A DNA stretch of 64,000 nucleotides from Collybia mongolica (GCA_013420905.1 JAAXNY010000001.1:7750001-7814000); one strand, 5' to 3'; positions 35,521 through 47,752 are shown, counted from the first letter of the stretch. The notes: generated by a model not told the origin, from the sequence alone. Translations and numbers: made by a program.

Positions 35521-36656
35521 TATGTGTCCCCTCACCATTCATGTGCTCTTGCACATTGCACCAACAATCAGGTATATGGGTCCATTGTGGGCCTACTGGG
35601 TATTTCCAACAGAGCACTACTGCAGCGACATACTCTGTCACATCAAAAGTTGATGATTCCCCTATGCAAATATCAACAAGTGTGTTACCTCCTGTGCACA
35701 GCTGAAGCACATAACCCTCCTCTATGACCTGCATGAGAAAATTCATGTGACTCCCCCCCCTCTCATGCCCAGGATATCAAGTTACCTACATGCAAGCCTC
35801 TGATTTTGTTCATGCACTTGCTTGCTCATCATATTTTTTAGACCCGTCGCATTGCCTTACTCCACCCAAGAGACCTCTAGAAGCACTCTCTGGTCCCCAT
35901 TGGACAATGCTAACTGCAACCTTGGCCACTTGCTTCAATCAGCCTGTATCAGTCATTCAGAAGCCTATACCCCGGAATACTAAATTCACCCAATATGGCC
36001 GAGTGTGTCACCTGGAGGGTGGCAATACCATGCATGCCCACAATCTTGTTCCATTTAGAACTGACAGCCAAGATATGTTGTTTGTTTGGGTGAGCCATCT
36101 TGGGATTAATTACTCCTTGTACACCAATTCACATGAGCCTCAGTATCAACTCAATGTTGACAAATTTGCTCATTACAGGCATCACACACCAGAGTTTGAG
36201 CTGCGTGACTTCTTTGGTCAAATTCTCCACTTCCTCATTGTAGAAATCCCTGCATCTCCTGAATATGATATCCAAGCTGATTCACTCAACTATGCAATCA
36301 TCAAACAAGTCAAAATCTCAGATGCAGCAACCAACTGATGTAAGATGAACTACTACAGGGAGATGGGGTCAACAGAGTTTGTTGATCTTGATCAAGTGCA
36401 ATGTGTAGTTGGGTGCATTATGGACCATGGCAGGTGGTCAATTATTGACCAAAGTAGATCATTGGTATCAGTATATATTTCATAAATAATACAAACTCTC
36501 CTTCCATTACAAGAGTATCATGAGTATCCCTCCTCTAAGTGCAACTAGGGGCCTGGGAGTACCTGTCATGGTTGCCAGGTTTCCCTTTGGGAAGGTAGCT
36601 CACCCCCTTTTTTTTTTTAGTGTGGTATTATAGTCCCCTGGGGCTGGGCCCTATTA

Positions 36657-36790
36657 TTTTTTTTTTTTGGTCATATAATAATATTAAGTGCATGTGGGTT
36701 TGACCCAGCTACATGCGGGCATAAACACCTATTACCACTAAGTAATCTGTAATGGGCCATCAGGGTGGAGCTGTACACTAAGTTGCTCTC
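36657..36790 (-). mobile_element. SINE-like, tRNA-derived unit
   Basis: On the minus strand, a box-A-like TTACTTAGTGGTAAT (36745-36731) is followed about 25 nt later by a box-B-like GGGTCAAACCC (36706-36696) inside a small stem. Then comes an A-rich tail (36668-36657). This is the layout of a tRNA-derived short interspersed element with an RNA polymerase III promoter. A second, weaker box-B-like GGGATCAAATCCC is near 41115. Neither folds into an obvious full tRNA, so I do not call a tRNA gene. Confidence 0.4.
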
Positions 36791-37414
36791 CAGGTCATAT
36801 TACGGGTCTAGACTGAGGATACCTGCAGTCCAACAGTATTGTACTGTACCATGTCTGAACCTCCCAACACCTTAAAGGTTTGCCTTCGCTTGTCGGGGCA
36901 TGGTCCCCTCCCTTCACGTTGGTACCCTGTTCCACTCCCCTCCTGGTATTTTCAGGTTGCCCTGGAAACCCATTACTCCCCCCCAGTGTTGAAGATAAAT
37001 GTCCAATCTCAATGAATGACCCATACCTCAAACCTGCTCCCCCTCTCCTGAATCCCCCCTATTACTTTCCCCCCTGTTCCACACCGCTCTCCCAAAGCGA
37101 TGACTCCCCTCCAAAATGAGGCCGCCAAATCCCACCATTGGTCGATAAACTGGCATTCTCCCCAAGAGGTGTGCTCTGTGCAGGGACAGTAGCTGATCGG
37201 GGGCCAGACCCCTTCCTCCTTTTGTGTTTGGGTGTAGTGGTTAAGCGAGTACGAATAAATTGTCAAGAATGTTGGCAGTGATGCTCCCTAAGGATCTGCG
37301 CGAAGCAGAGTACTAGAGTTGTGGTGTCCTCGTGTGGCCTGGTAGTTGATGAGGTGGATGTGAACGGATAAGTGGAGCCCCCAGTACAGGCAAGATGAGA
37401 TGACCCTGCAGATA

Positions 37415-40400
37415 CAGTTGCGGACAAACAAAGCCAACAAATTTATTGACTGATTTATTGACACCCCAAGAGGCCGATAAATAGTCCGGAAACCATCAGA
37501 ATAGCCAGGAATTGACCTGCTCTAATGATTGGTATGAGCCAATTCCCCAAAAGTGAAGATTTTTTAGAAAAGGGGTCCAAAATTTTGGCGCGGTCCGAAA
37601 AAACTCGAAAAAAATCCGATAAAATCATTTTTGAATAGATCTTGATGAGTACTATCTGACGCCACCAAAAAAAAATAAGATAATCTTTTCCTCCCGCCGC
37701 AAAATAATTCCTACTATGCCGCCCAAACCCAGAGGCCGCCCCCCCAAAAAGCGTCGCAATCTCACAAAACTCCAAAATAACTCATCTTTGAATGTTTCTC
37801 CCTTGGGAACATCAAATTCCCAAGCCTGTCACGACGTCAGGAAGGTCATCGGATTGGGCAATGCAGTGATTGCGAGATCTGAAGGGTCAGTCATGAAGGA
37901 TCAGGCAAGCAGTGAAGCTGAGGATTCTGATTCTGAGGGAGAAGAGATGGATGCTGAGGATTATGCAGAGAGTGATTGGGATGAGCTCGAGGATCAGGAA
38001 TTTGCTGAGAGATTGGTTGTGATGGCAGTTGAAGATGATCCAAATGATTTGGACTGGGTGCCAGCTAAAGTGCGCGGTAGGCAAACTGCAACCAAAAAAG
38101 GTAACGCGCTGCTCAATTAAAAAGTATTATATGCTTACATTTCAATGCAGTGCGTCCAACAACATATGCTAAAGGCCCAGATGTTATGAGCAAGTCCTTG
38201 CGATCGCAACAACGATATGCAGCATCTTGGAAGGGACAGACAAGTCTCAATGGATTCTTTTCGCTACAGAAGTCACAGCCTGTAATAGACATTGATGCTG
38301 GGCCCACCATCACCATATCTTCCAATGACGCGAGCATCGAAATTCTTCCATCCGATCACAATCGCGAGTCACCAGATGTGACAAGCCCTGTAATTCCACA
38401 AATCAGATGCATCTCCGAGCGGGAAACAGATTCAGATGAGAGATCGGGATCGCCAGAGATTGTGACTCGTCCACCGTCGAGTGCTGCTGCCTCCAGTATT
38501 GAGGAGATTGAGAAAGACTTGGATGAGGATATTGAAGAATTGGAGTCAGCCGCACACATCCATGGTTTAGCCGAAGAGGATGCAGCAGAGGCATGGGAGC
38601 ATGAACTAGACGAGGGTGTTCAGACCTCTCCCACCGAGACCAAAGACTGGGGAACTCTTCGAACACAAATCAAGAAAGATCTGAAAAAGCGTAGCAAACT
38701 GTTAACGCTTGCCACAATCAACCAGTACATGATCTTATCAAATTTTGCGACTCTTAGATTGAAGGGGGCATCACGGATTGGAGCGAGTGAGGAGATTGCT
38801 CGACAATGGCATGACGGAGCTGGCAAATATTTTGCACGACGGGTGCGTGCACTGGCCCGACATTACCAGGTATTTGAGCAGCTACCAGTCGAGTGGCAAG
38901 GTGGTTACAAGAATGCACGGTCACTTTTGAAGGATGAGAATGTGAAGAAGCGAGCACTCTCATATCTGCAGAGTTTACCTACAGGAAAGGTCACACCAAA
39001 AAAGCTACAGGTTGCCCTCAACACAATTATATTGCCTGACCTTGGGATCACCACTTGGAAACCCCTATGTGTGCGGATGGCACGTCGATGGCTCATCAAA
39101 TTGGGATGGTGCAACACACTCGTGAAAAAGGGTGTATACATGGATGGGCATGAGCGTGCAGATGTTGTGGAATATTGGCAGCAGGTTTTTCTTCCGGCCA
39201 TGGCAGAGTTTGAGAGACGGATGGCTCATTATGAGGGACCAGAACTAAAGCGCGTCGCACCAAATCTTGCTCCTGGTGAACGCGAAATTATCCCCAACTT
39301 CCACGACGAAAGCTCATTTCATGCCAACGAGGAATCACGCAGTGCCTGGCTTTGAAAGGATGAACAACCGTTGCGGAAAAAAGGTCGCGGCAGACTCATT
39401 CATGTATCTGCATTCATTAACCCCGAAAATGGTCGTCTCATCCACCTCGACCAAGCTGGCCATGTCCTCCGTGATTCGACCAAAATCATTTATCCTGGAT
39501 CCCAAGGGGATGCATGGTGGGACACCAACCAACTTCTGACACAAATGGGAGACGCCGTTGAAGTCTTTGAGCTTGCACATCCAGATAAACAGGCACTTTT
39601 CATTTTTGATCAATCCTCTGCCCATGCTTCTCTACCACCCGATGCTCTCAAAGCTTTCGAGATGAATAAATCAGATGGCGGGAAGCAACGCAAACAGCGT
39701 GACACTGTCATTCCCGAGTCAAATCCAGTCCCAGAGCACCGCGGCAAGACCCAAAAGATGACCCTCGAAAATGGTCAGCCAAAGGGAATGCAACGTGTAC
39801 TTCAAGAACGCAGTTTCAATGTCTCAAAATTACGTGCAAAATGTTCACCGGTATGCCCCATTGAAAACACAGATTGTTGTATGGCCCGTCTCCTCAGTCA
39901 ACAAGATGATTTCAAGAATCAGCCTTCCATGCTCGAAACTTACATTCACTCCCGAGGGCATGAGTGCATCTTTCTTCCAAAATTCCATTGCGAACTTAAT
40001 CCTATCGAGATGGTATGGAATTGTTATTCTAACCACCATCATATGTACTGACATGTTTTTTGGCTACTAGTACTGGGGATGGTGTAAATACCATTATCGC
40101 GAGGTCGAGAAGAAAACTTTCAAGGATGCGAAGGAGGCAGCCCAGCGTTTCCTTGAAGAATGCCCGAAAGAGGTGATCCAGCGTTTCATAAACCGATCGT
40201 GGCGGTTTATGAGTGCTTACCGTAAGGGTCTGACTGGTGCTGCTGCTGCGTGGGCGGTGCGCAAGCACAAGCAGCACCATGCCATCAACCAGACGGTCAT
40301 GATGGCCATCGATGTTTTGATGAACCCGGCAACCCCGGTTGCTGGGTTGGCCGAGTCCTAGGTACCGAGATTTAGCCATTTGTAGACCCTAACTTTTGAA

Positions 40401-40566
40401 AAATCTTGCTCGAAATTTTGGCGCGGCCAAAAAGCCATGGGAATAATACAAAAAGACCATTTTTGAGCTCCTTTTCCCCGTCTGATTTCAGATTCGTTAT
40501 CAGATTTCTGCCAAAAAATCTGGTTCCCGAGATAATTAATTTGTTGGCTTTAGTTGTCCGCAACTG
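37415..40566 (+). mobile_element. TA-flanked DDE element, 3.15 kb
   Basis: The 3152 bp unit is flanked by TA (37413-37414 and 40567-40568). It has inverted termini of about 32 bp starting CAGTTGCGGACAA and continuing AAAGCCAACAAAT. Near both ends, inside the termini, the word AAATTTTGGCGCGG occurs in the same orientation (about 37578 and 40413). A single three-exon transposase gene fills the middle. TA duplication and DDE domain place it in the Tc1/mariner/IS630 superfamily in the broad sense, but its size, intron content and catalytic spacing differ from standard members. Confidence 0.88.
37716..40361 (+). pseudogene. DDE transposase with 132-residue D-E spacing, one nonsense codon
   Basis: Three exons (37716-38100, 38151-40012, 40071-40361). 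The protein begins with an AT-hook-like [15 protein letters not shown], then an acidic disordered region, then a helical DNA-binding region (KVTPKKLQVALNTIILPDLG, ITTWKPLCVRMARRWLIKLG). The catalytic domain follows: first Asp in FHDESSFHANE, second Asp in LFIFDQSSAHASL, Glu in LNPIEMYWGWCKY after 132 intervening residues. The C-terminus is basic and Ala-rich. The only break is a TGA at 39353-39355 after SAWL, probably a CGA-to-TGA change. Both introns have proper GT/AG ends and keep phase, so the copy was active recently or is trans-mobilised. Confidence 0.85.
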
Positions 40567-40568
40567 TA

Positions 40569-41785
40569 GTCAGGATCAGCTCTGATAAGTTAAAATTTGG
40601 ATATGGTATAAAAGGATAGTGGCCCAGGCCAAACGAGTGGTCTGATGAAAGGTGATGTCGATTAGGGATGAGGTGTTAGGTAGTTTAGGGACGACCTAGT
40701 GCAGGAGGGATGAATTCCCATGGTCAGATGGTGGTGGTAAAAGATCAAGAAGCGTTGGGCTGGGCCCTATTGGGGACATTACATTTCTATATAGGTAGAT
40801 ACTCAAGGCCCAAAGCCTCAGGTACCCCACTTGTCCCTGCTATGCACTGTAGACAGCCCACTCCCAGTGGCATCCCCCTATCAGCCCAGCACGGAAACAC
40901 CATTTCGGCAAGCAGCTTGCTCTGCAGTCACCTCCTGTACCCCTCTCTGGCTTCTCCTCCTCCCTTCATGGTCTTGAGTTCTCTCTAAGATACTGACTGC
41001 AACTGCCCTTGGGGCCACAATGCAGTAGCTCACCCCCTTACTAGCACAATACAGGCTAAGTTGGGGCAGGCTGCAGCCTGCTCTCCTTGGGTGGTGAGCT
41101 GCTCTGAGGGATTTGATCCCCTAGTGCCCAATCAGGTGTGTGATTTTGGCCCATACAAGCTCAAGGCCACCATGCCACAGGAACTCTTTCTTGGAGCATC
41201 CATATGCCTTAAATAATGGCTTATGATTGTGTCCAGTTCTTGATCCTGAGTAGTCCACTGCATCTGTATTATATACAGTGGTATACAAAACCTTGAGGGA
41301 AAAAAAAGGAAAGCCCAGGTGGTTTGAATCCAGTTCAGAATTATCCACTTAAAAGTGGGAAAACACTTCTCCCATTCTTTGGATGCATGAAAATCCCCCC
41401 ACTCTAAAGCATTTCCTTGAAGGATGAAAGTCAACTTAGGCTGAGATTATCCCTTAGGGTTGGGAAAATCAAACCCCCATTTCAGTCCTTAAATTCCAGA
41501 AAATCACACACAGAAACACCTTATCTTTTGGATGAAGTTCATACCCTTCTACTGGATCAAAAACATCCCACATATTTCATCCTTTTGTGAGATTAAATTC
41601 CATCCAATTGATAGATAAAAATGTCAACATATATTACAAATGAAATTCACCCCCTGGATGGCTGAAAAGTAATGTATGAAATTTCATCTAAAATTCATCT
41701 GGCCTTAATCCATCCATTTAAAGTAGGAAATTAGGGTTTGCACAGTTAAATGTTTGAAAACCCCCCCCCTTCTGGGTGCACAGTG
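40569..41785. other. Right flank of the island, non-coding
   Basis: No gene recognised. A TATAAAAGG box near 40605 and words shared with 36590-36660 (GTAGCTCACCCCC, GGGCTGGGCCCTAT) suggest that an older repeat was split by the TA-flanked element. The stretch 41440-41740 is AT-rich with ATGAAATTTCAT and CATCCAATTGAT-like words, resembling 22040-22640 near the other end. Open frames at 41121-41434 (-) have no motif. Confidence 0.4.
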
Positions 41786-42794
41786 CTTGCTCATTGTATA
41801 CTCACTCATATGCCACTGTATGTTATTAGATGTAAGGGTCAGGTCCTCGGACCACGGTCTATTAGCACAGCACGGTCTTTCTTAGCTACTGAACATTTAC
41901 TTACCTTTTCAACGGGCTCCGACAGACTCTCGCTCGCTCTCGACATAGTCAAACGGACGCTGTTTGTACGTATTTACATCCAACCATATCTGGTGGCCGG
42001 TTAGCGTTTGTAACGACTTCGTCGAATCAACACCAGTTTCGGGTCTCGTTTCCTTCGCAAACCCTCTCGCTCGCTCGTTTAACGGCCTGGACCGTGCCTT
42101 GCCCGTTACATTAGACCCCCACTACACAGCTATCTGGCTGATGCCCCAAAGTTGTACTTGCAACTTTCCAGGTGATCAGGGCCCAGTAGGAGCCGAGGGA
42201 ATCAACGAGCAGAAGAGATCGACAAATTTCCCGGGTATGTTGAAAGCCAAAACTTGGGGGCTGTGGAGTTTATGTAGGCTGCAGAGCGGAAAATGAAAAT
42301 GAAAAATAGGTGTGACAGTTGTTATTATGTCGGGTAAATATACGTAAATAACTTGGACGCGTCCGATCTCGACGGTGTTGATAATGAGCGCAACGAGCGC
42401 TACAGGTGCTTGTTCAGTGGATATCTCCAAGACAAGAGACTGTATACAATACGATTCTGGGGCTCTGCTAATACTGCTTGGGTCGCAAATAAGGGGGTTA
42501 AAAGATTGTCTCACGGGAAAAGCCAAGCCAAGCACTGCCTTGCGAGCGATCGGACCGAGCCGATATGCTTGTCACCATTTAAAAACTGAATCCGAATCAT
42601 CGCTTCAACCTCACTCCCTGCACTTAAAATCTCGTACAAGTTTGAGATCGTGAATCTTCTCAATTCACCTTCTCGATTCATTCACCTCTATTTTATTCGT
42701 GTACACCAACTCATATACCTATCGGTCACGATCAGGGTGAGCTTGCCAAGCAAAGCCAAGTTCATAGCGCTTTGACCTCGATATTTTTAGATTC
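41786..42794. other. Intergenic region, no gene recognised
   Basis: Base composition returns to that of host DNA. Short open frames (41964-42296, 42375-42653) show no motifs. CTCGCTCGCTC runs occur near 41925 and 42068. The last part probably holds the promoter of the membrane protein gene. Confidence 0.35.
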
Positions 42795-43746
42795 ATGACG
42801 GCACGATCGGACCGACTTACAGCCGACTCCTCCAGCCCCAACCCGACTCACAGCACACCAGTAATCGACAATGCACACCTCCACAGAGTACACTCGTCCT
42901 CCACGCGATTCTATTTGCTTATCATTTTGCTGGCATTTCCATCTTTATATGCATCTAGGGCAAACCACCTAACCACGGTTATCCGTCTCCGTTCCTCAAC
43001 GCCGCCTCCCTTAGGATCTTCTCCTGCTGGCATTGATGACTCATGGGCTAGATACTTGGATGCGCGCATAGCCGAGTGGAAGGTCATATTCACCCTTGCG
43101 TGTGTATTGATTGGGTGAGTTTTCAACCAGGATTATTATGATTAATGTCCTCACACGAGTGAATTTCATAGTCTTTCACTGACTATGTACCAGATTCCAC
43201 AAGCGCTCAACGATCCATTCGCATTCACATTTGCCTCCCTCACCCAATGTCGTGCTTTTGCTGCCCTTATATATGCAGCTGTGCTGCATGTTTACTTTGA
43301 GAGCGAATACACGCACACCAGCAGGTTTGCTATGGTATGGTGGAAGGTAAGCTCTCATAGTGGTGTCTTATTTTGGAGACATCTGACCCCGCTCCGTAAA
43401 TAGAGCACCATGAAATCAAAGGATGATATCTGGAATACATGGGTCATGTTGTCTCTGCCAGTCGCATCAGTACTTTGGTACGCGTATTTTGCATCTTTTA
43501 TATCTCTCTACCCTTTGTGAATAATGTGGCAGGGCCCTACTATTCTATCTCCTCGCAATCTTTAGCTTCATCTTCCGTTCAGGCGCCCCCGCTACTGATA
43601 GCCATCCAATGCCCCTCGCTTTCACCATAACATTACAGGTCATCATCACGGCTTCAACGCTGTTGGATCTGGTGTGGTTTGCCTGTATATGGATCACCTT
43701 GAATCGGTACAGGAAAAACTACTACGCTACTCAAGAAGAGGCCTGA
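42795..43746 (+). CDS. Unrecognised four-helix membrane protein
   Basis: Five exons join in phase from ATG 42795 to TGA 43744-43746; the first intron (43115-43171) joins LACVLIG to LSLTMYQIP. Hydrophobic segments: FYLLIILLAFPSLYAS near residue 40, VIFTLACVLIG near 100, AFAALIYAAVLHVYF, SLPVASVLWALLFYLLAIF and a last one LQVIITASTLLDLVWFACIW, followed by a short charged tail (NRYRKNYYATQEEA). No catalytic motif is visible. It resembles the many lineage-specific multi-span proteins of agaricomycetes; function unknown. Confidence 0.68.
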
Positions 43747-45682
43747 ACCTGGCCAATATTCTTACCTTTTGTTCACATGCCATTTGTTCCCCCGCCCATT
43801 TTAGCCTCACCAGTCGCGGCGGCGGCACACTCGAGGCTGGTAATTGACGAGACAACCGGTTGTCCAGTTTGACCTTCCTAAGAGATACCCAACCCCCCTT
43901 TTCAGTCCTCTAGACCGCTGCTATGTACTATTGCCATTATCAGTTGTATTATCATTCCACTTTTGTTGTGTCGGTGCTTAGTTGACGCAATTCAAACTTT
44001 GAACAATGTAGTAACGTGAAGCACGCCAAGCTCCCGAACTGCCTGGAGTCATTCAACAGAAAGTGAAACCCCTGACATGGATGCGCGTTCCCTGGCTCAC
44101 CGTATATCGTTGGCCGATGATTAAAGGATATCCAAAGCCTTTCGAGTTATTAAAATGGTGAACATCGTTGTACTTTGGATATTTTTACGAAGAAGCATAC
44201 TCTACCCCCAAAACTGTGCGCGAGAGCCCAAACCGATGCCTTCATCTCGTCAATACTTCTCTTCCCATGAGGTAACCTAACCGGAACAACACTGGGGATC
44301 TAGAAGATACCCTCGCCTTTCAACTAGGGAAACGCAGAACTTGGTTTTTACTGGGCAATTATTGGGTAATGACCGGCTGCATGTACCCCAAGTTGCAGAA
44401 ACGTTGTCAACAACCGGCGCAATACTAACCATGGCTCGAGTTATAGATGTGTCGATGTTCTGAAATCGCTCATGTCCGCAGGAGAATATGGCATGGATTG
44501 ATGACCTCCGGACTAGACACAAAGAACAGTAGGTCGAAAAAAGGAGGTTATAGCGTGAGGCTTGGTTGATAATGGGCAGTACCGCATCGCCAAGTTTGAG
44601 CAAAACTGCGGGTACGGAAACACACCCTGTCTTTGATAAAGATATGGTGGATTGGACATATGGGCGTCGAAAAGAGTTGCACATACGCCCTGGAGAACCG
44701 ACGATGACCCCAAGGGGGTTCCAGAACTATCGTTAACCACCGATGCTCCCGGAACTGTGACGGCTAGGGTGTTTACTAACACATCGATTGAAAAGTAAAC
44801 TCGCAGTGAAGCCTTTGGATGCTACCTTTCTTTTTGGGAGCTGAAAGGGTAGATAAATTAGTGACTTTTAGGAAGGAATGGCAAAATGTGGCTATTCACG
44901 GCTAAATATGCAACAGGGTTCTGTGAGACGCAACAGAGGTCCGAAAAACGCCGATGAAATCCAGGATAACGTACGCTATCTAACACACTCAAAGTATTCT
45001 GCCGAGTGGTGTCAATCTCCACTTCAATGTGAGGCACTAGGTAATATGCCTGTGTTACGGTATACGCAACAATCATTTTAACGAGGCCGTCGATAGTCCT
45101 GACAGGAAAACGTTGAATATAATACTAACAATGCAAGTGTCAAGTCCTTGACGACCCCAGTGACGTGAGATGGGCGAGGGATTATTCTCCGTCTTCTACG
45201 AGGCATCGATGAGTCTCTTCCGTCCTTGATCAAAACAGCCAGTGATGTGGACGCGGTTGAGAGGTATAGTGCACGATTCCATGCACCTTCAGCCACGAAT
45301 CATACCAACAGGTTGAAACGTTGAAAGACAGGCTTGAGCAGATCATCAAGGGAGAGGCCAGATTGGAGCATGGAAGCTATAGCAAATGCGCACTTGTCGC
45401 TAAGTAGCACGAGAACAGTCAAAATCAAGTGATGGTTCTGTGTTCAGGAAATAGCTAAGCAGTGTCTCACTAAAGGTGTGGTGGAGTATGGTTCATCCAT
45501 TCAGGATGATACACGATTTGAGACCGGATTTGACACTTGAGGCCTAGAAATGTTACAAGGATGTGCGTAAGGTGTTTGGTGGAGAACAATCTGCTTGATT
45601 TCTTCTGTCGTAATTCGAACAAACAAATACCCCAGCACCAATATTCCCGAATTCATTTTCCTATTTCCTATCTACGACATCC
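43747..45682. other. Intergenic region, no gene recognised
   Basis: About 1.9 kb. Minus-strand open frames at 44277-44782 overlap in different frames without a splice pattern I could resolve and show no family motif. No repeat or RNA gene was seen. Confidence 0.3.
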
Positions 45683-47752
45683 ATGAACTCGACTCAGACT
45701 CTTTCACACCCGACGCCAAATACTGCTCGTGAAGCTGAATCTAATTCTACGTTGAACGATAGGCCCAATATCCGGGTCACCAAGGTTAGTCTGCTCAGAG
45801 AACACAACGACGCGTTACAATAAAGAATGATCTCAGCGTAAACTCGACGATGCATTCCAAGTTTTGGATAATGCTGTGGGATCCTTGGAGTCGACAGAAC
45901 GTCCATCTCCATCCAAGAAATCACATACAATACGCTCTTTATACACGACACTCGCAAAATATGGCATAAAGTCAAAGGGTTCCAGGCAATCGTAAGTGGT
46001 CCGATTACACCTTCGTCGTTGTACCATATAACCTAAGACATGAATTAGAAGTGGGACATCAACACCCTCCGCTCCAACTGGAAAAAACACTCCCCACCTG
46101 ACCGCAATCCTCAACCGTGCCGCTACGCGCACTCGAAAAGCATTTCCCTTTAGCTTTCCAGGTTCATCAACAAATCCTGCACCCGCGCTTCCCCCTACCG
46201 CAGAATACCGCCCTTCCTCTATCCCAGCATTTCTTTCTCGCCTCGCGACGTTCAAACTCGCAACATACGCTAATAAACCACCTGCACTAGACGCAGTGGC
46301 CGCTTCAAAGTGTGGATGGACAAATGACGGGAAGGATAGGCTTGTGTGTGGTCTGTGCAATAGCTCGTGGGTTGTTGCGGGGAAGGACGGAATGAGTCGC
46401 GATGCTGGTAAGGAAAGGTAGGTTTCTGCAAACGGTTTCCAGGCTCAACCACAATCATTTCACAGCAAATTCGTTAATTGAGAAGCAACGTGCCTCTCTC
46501 GTGAACATGCACAAAGACGGATGTCCATGGAAAGCGCGGCAATGCGATCGTATGTTGCACAACTCCATCCCCATTGCTACCACATGTTCTAATCACCTAA
46601 ACTTATAGCTTCAATATACCGTATACCACTGCAGTCCCCAGCAGCCATGGTCAGAGATATCAAACTAAATGCACTTGCATTGGCGTCACTGTTAGGTGGA
46701 GTGGAGGTTAAACACCCACTTGTAGGTCAACCCAATTCTTTCCAGGAGTATCGCTTAATTTTCGTAGACTGTAAACCAACTCAACTCGCTACGGACTACG
46801 ATATCTTCCTTCACTCTACCCTCCTCGAGAACGGAGCCAAATGACGCGGGGCAAAATGATGGTGATGTTTTTACCCATTCCACTCGATCCGAAACGCAAT
46901 GTGATCCCTCCGACTCGTCGATTCTTGCCTCTCTCTTTGGTTGGGCAATCGCTCCCCCAGTTGCCCCGGAACCTCGTCAGCCGTCATTGTCCCGCGCGAG
47001 TTCGATAGCTCCATCCGTGCCGTCAAGAGCATCAACTCCCCCTCTCTCCCGAGCCTCGTCTGTGGCCTCTAATCGTCCACCGAGCGGCGCATTCAGTTTT
47101 CGGATGCCATCCAACCTGACTCCACGACGCGACGCCTCCCTCCTGCACTGCTCGTTGTGCCAACGGCGTGTAGGGTTATGGGCGTTTAGTCCTCCACCTA
47201 CCATCACAACCCATACATTAGTGGCACCGCCCAACGGGAATGATGTGGATGCAACTATGGCTGACCCTCCCGCTGTGCTGGCTCCACCCAAGCCGACCCC
47301 ACCACAGCGCCAATTCGACCTTTTGAAAGAGCACAGGTCGTATTGCCCATATGTTGTGCGCTCGACCCTCGTCCCGACACTCCCCGCTCCGCCGTCATCC
47401 ACGACACCACGGTCTCCCACCACGGCAATCAGTAGTTTATGGTCGTCTTCCTCTGTCTCGCAGGTCAACGGACAGAATGCTTTGGAGGGGTGGCGTGCGG
47501 TGTTGACCGTGGTGCTGAGATATGGGATGGGTCAGAGGCAGCGGATAGGGCTTGATTTTGTGGGACGAGACACCAATGGTGAGGGCGAGGATGAGGGTGA
47601 CCCAATGGAAATTGACGAAGTGAAAGCTATGGTTGCAGGTGTCAAAAGCAGAGGGGTCAGTAATCTTAGTTCATGTATAATATGTGCTGCTCATGCTGAT
47701 TGATTCACAGGGGAAAGACTTATTAAAATATGTAAAAGGGCTCTTGGGTTGA
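45683..47752 (+). CDS. C3HC zinc-finger protein, NIPA/Rsm1 family
   Basis: Family members act in the nucleus: human ZC3HC1/NIPA and yeast Rsm1/Pml39-related proteins at the nuclear basket and in mRNA export quality control. The first exon starts MNSTQTLSHPTPNTA and ends RPNIRVTK. The zf-C3HC domain reads ASKCGWTNDGKDRLVCGLC, then LVNMHKDGCPWKARQCD across an intron. The second, Rsm1-like domain reads LLHCSLCQRRVGLWAF, then FDLLKEHRSYCPYV. Between them are Ser/Pro-rich disordered stretches, including repeated SRASS words. After the last intron the protein ends GGKDLLKYVKGLLG. Metal-binding Cys and His residues of both domains are intact. Confidence 0.87.

Larger units (their letters stand above)
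30590..36338 (+). pseudogene. Tnp2-type (CACTA) transposase gene, split by an LTR and a Tc1 element
   Basis: Transposase of CACTA elements (Tnp2 family). Pieces in order: a zinc-finger-like start (CACGCGLQVNCKTEA, 31058 on), an acidic linker, a segment with CYNCCPLSCICYTGPYESL, LPKWFFSDPHNIALGLSTDR, then KANVIPLGTIPGPKKPDD, SPCQMCTIKGVC, FPYDFMHLIWSNLIPNL, YYQYDPQQV, PLTIHVLLHIAPTIRYMG and the tail LATCFNQPVSVIQKPIP, ending at 36338. A 377 bp LTR (32506-32882) and the Tc1 element (33913-35520) sit inside the reading frame; the frame is continuous when the flanking duplications are considered. Additional in-frame stops occur at 31628-31630 and as a TGATGA pair near 35650. The first exon is likely in the palindrome arm (30590-30733). 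Confidence 0.8.
22021..41785. mobile_element. CACTA-like element, nested with younger insertions (limits approximate)
   Basis: Composite island of about 20 kb. The base layer is inferred from the Tnp2-type transposase gene (30590-36338), the divergent Spt5-like gene and the Lys/Asp/Glu-rich gene. Suggested ends are CACTATGGAACCC at 22021 and, read from the other side, CACTGTGCACCCAG ending at 41785; the two are related but imperfect. Both ends are followed by AT-rich subterminal sequence containing the same palindromic word ATGAAATTTCAT (22532-22543 and 41676-41687). No 3 bp target duplication was found next to these ends, so the limits are provisional and the region could hold more than one base element. 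Inserted units are listed separately. Confidence 0.5.

Noticed and set aside
36690..36750. tRNA gene
   Set aside because: Box A and box B are present, but no acceptor stem or full cloverleaf could be drawn; a SINE-like unit is more likely.
41121..41434. Minus-strand frames at the right side of the island
   Set aside because: Overlapping frames without introns or family motif, in AT-rich repeat sequence.
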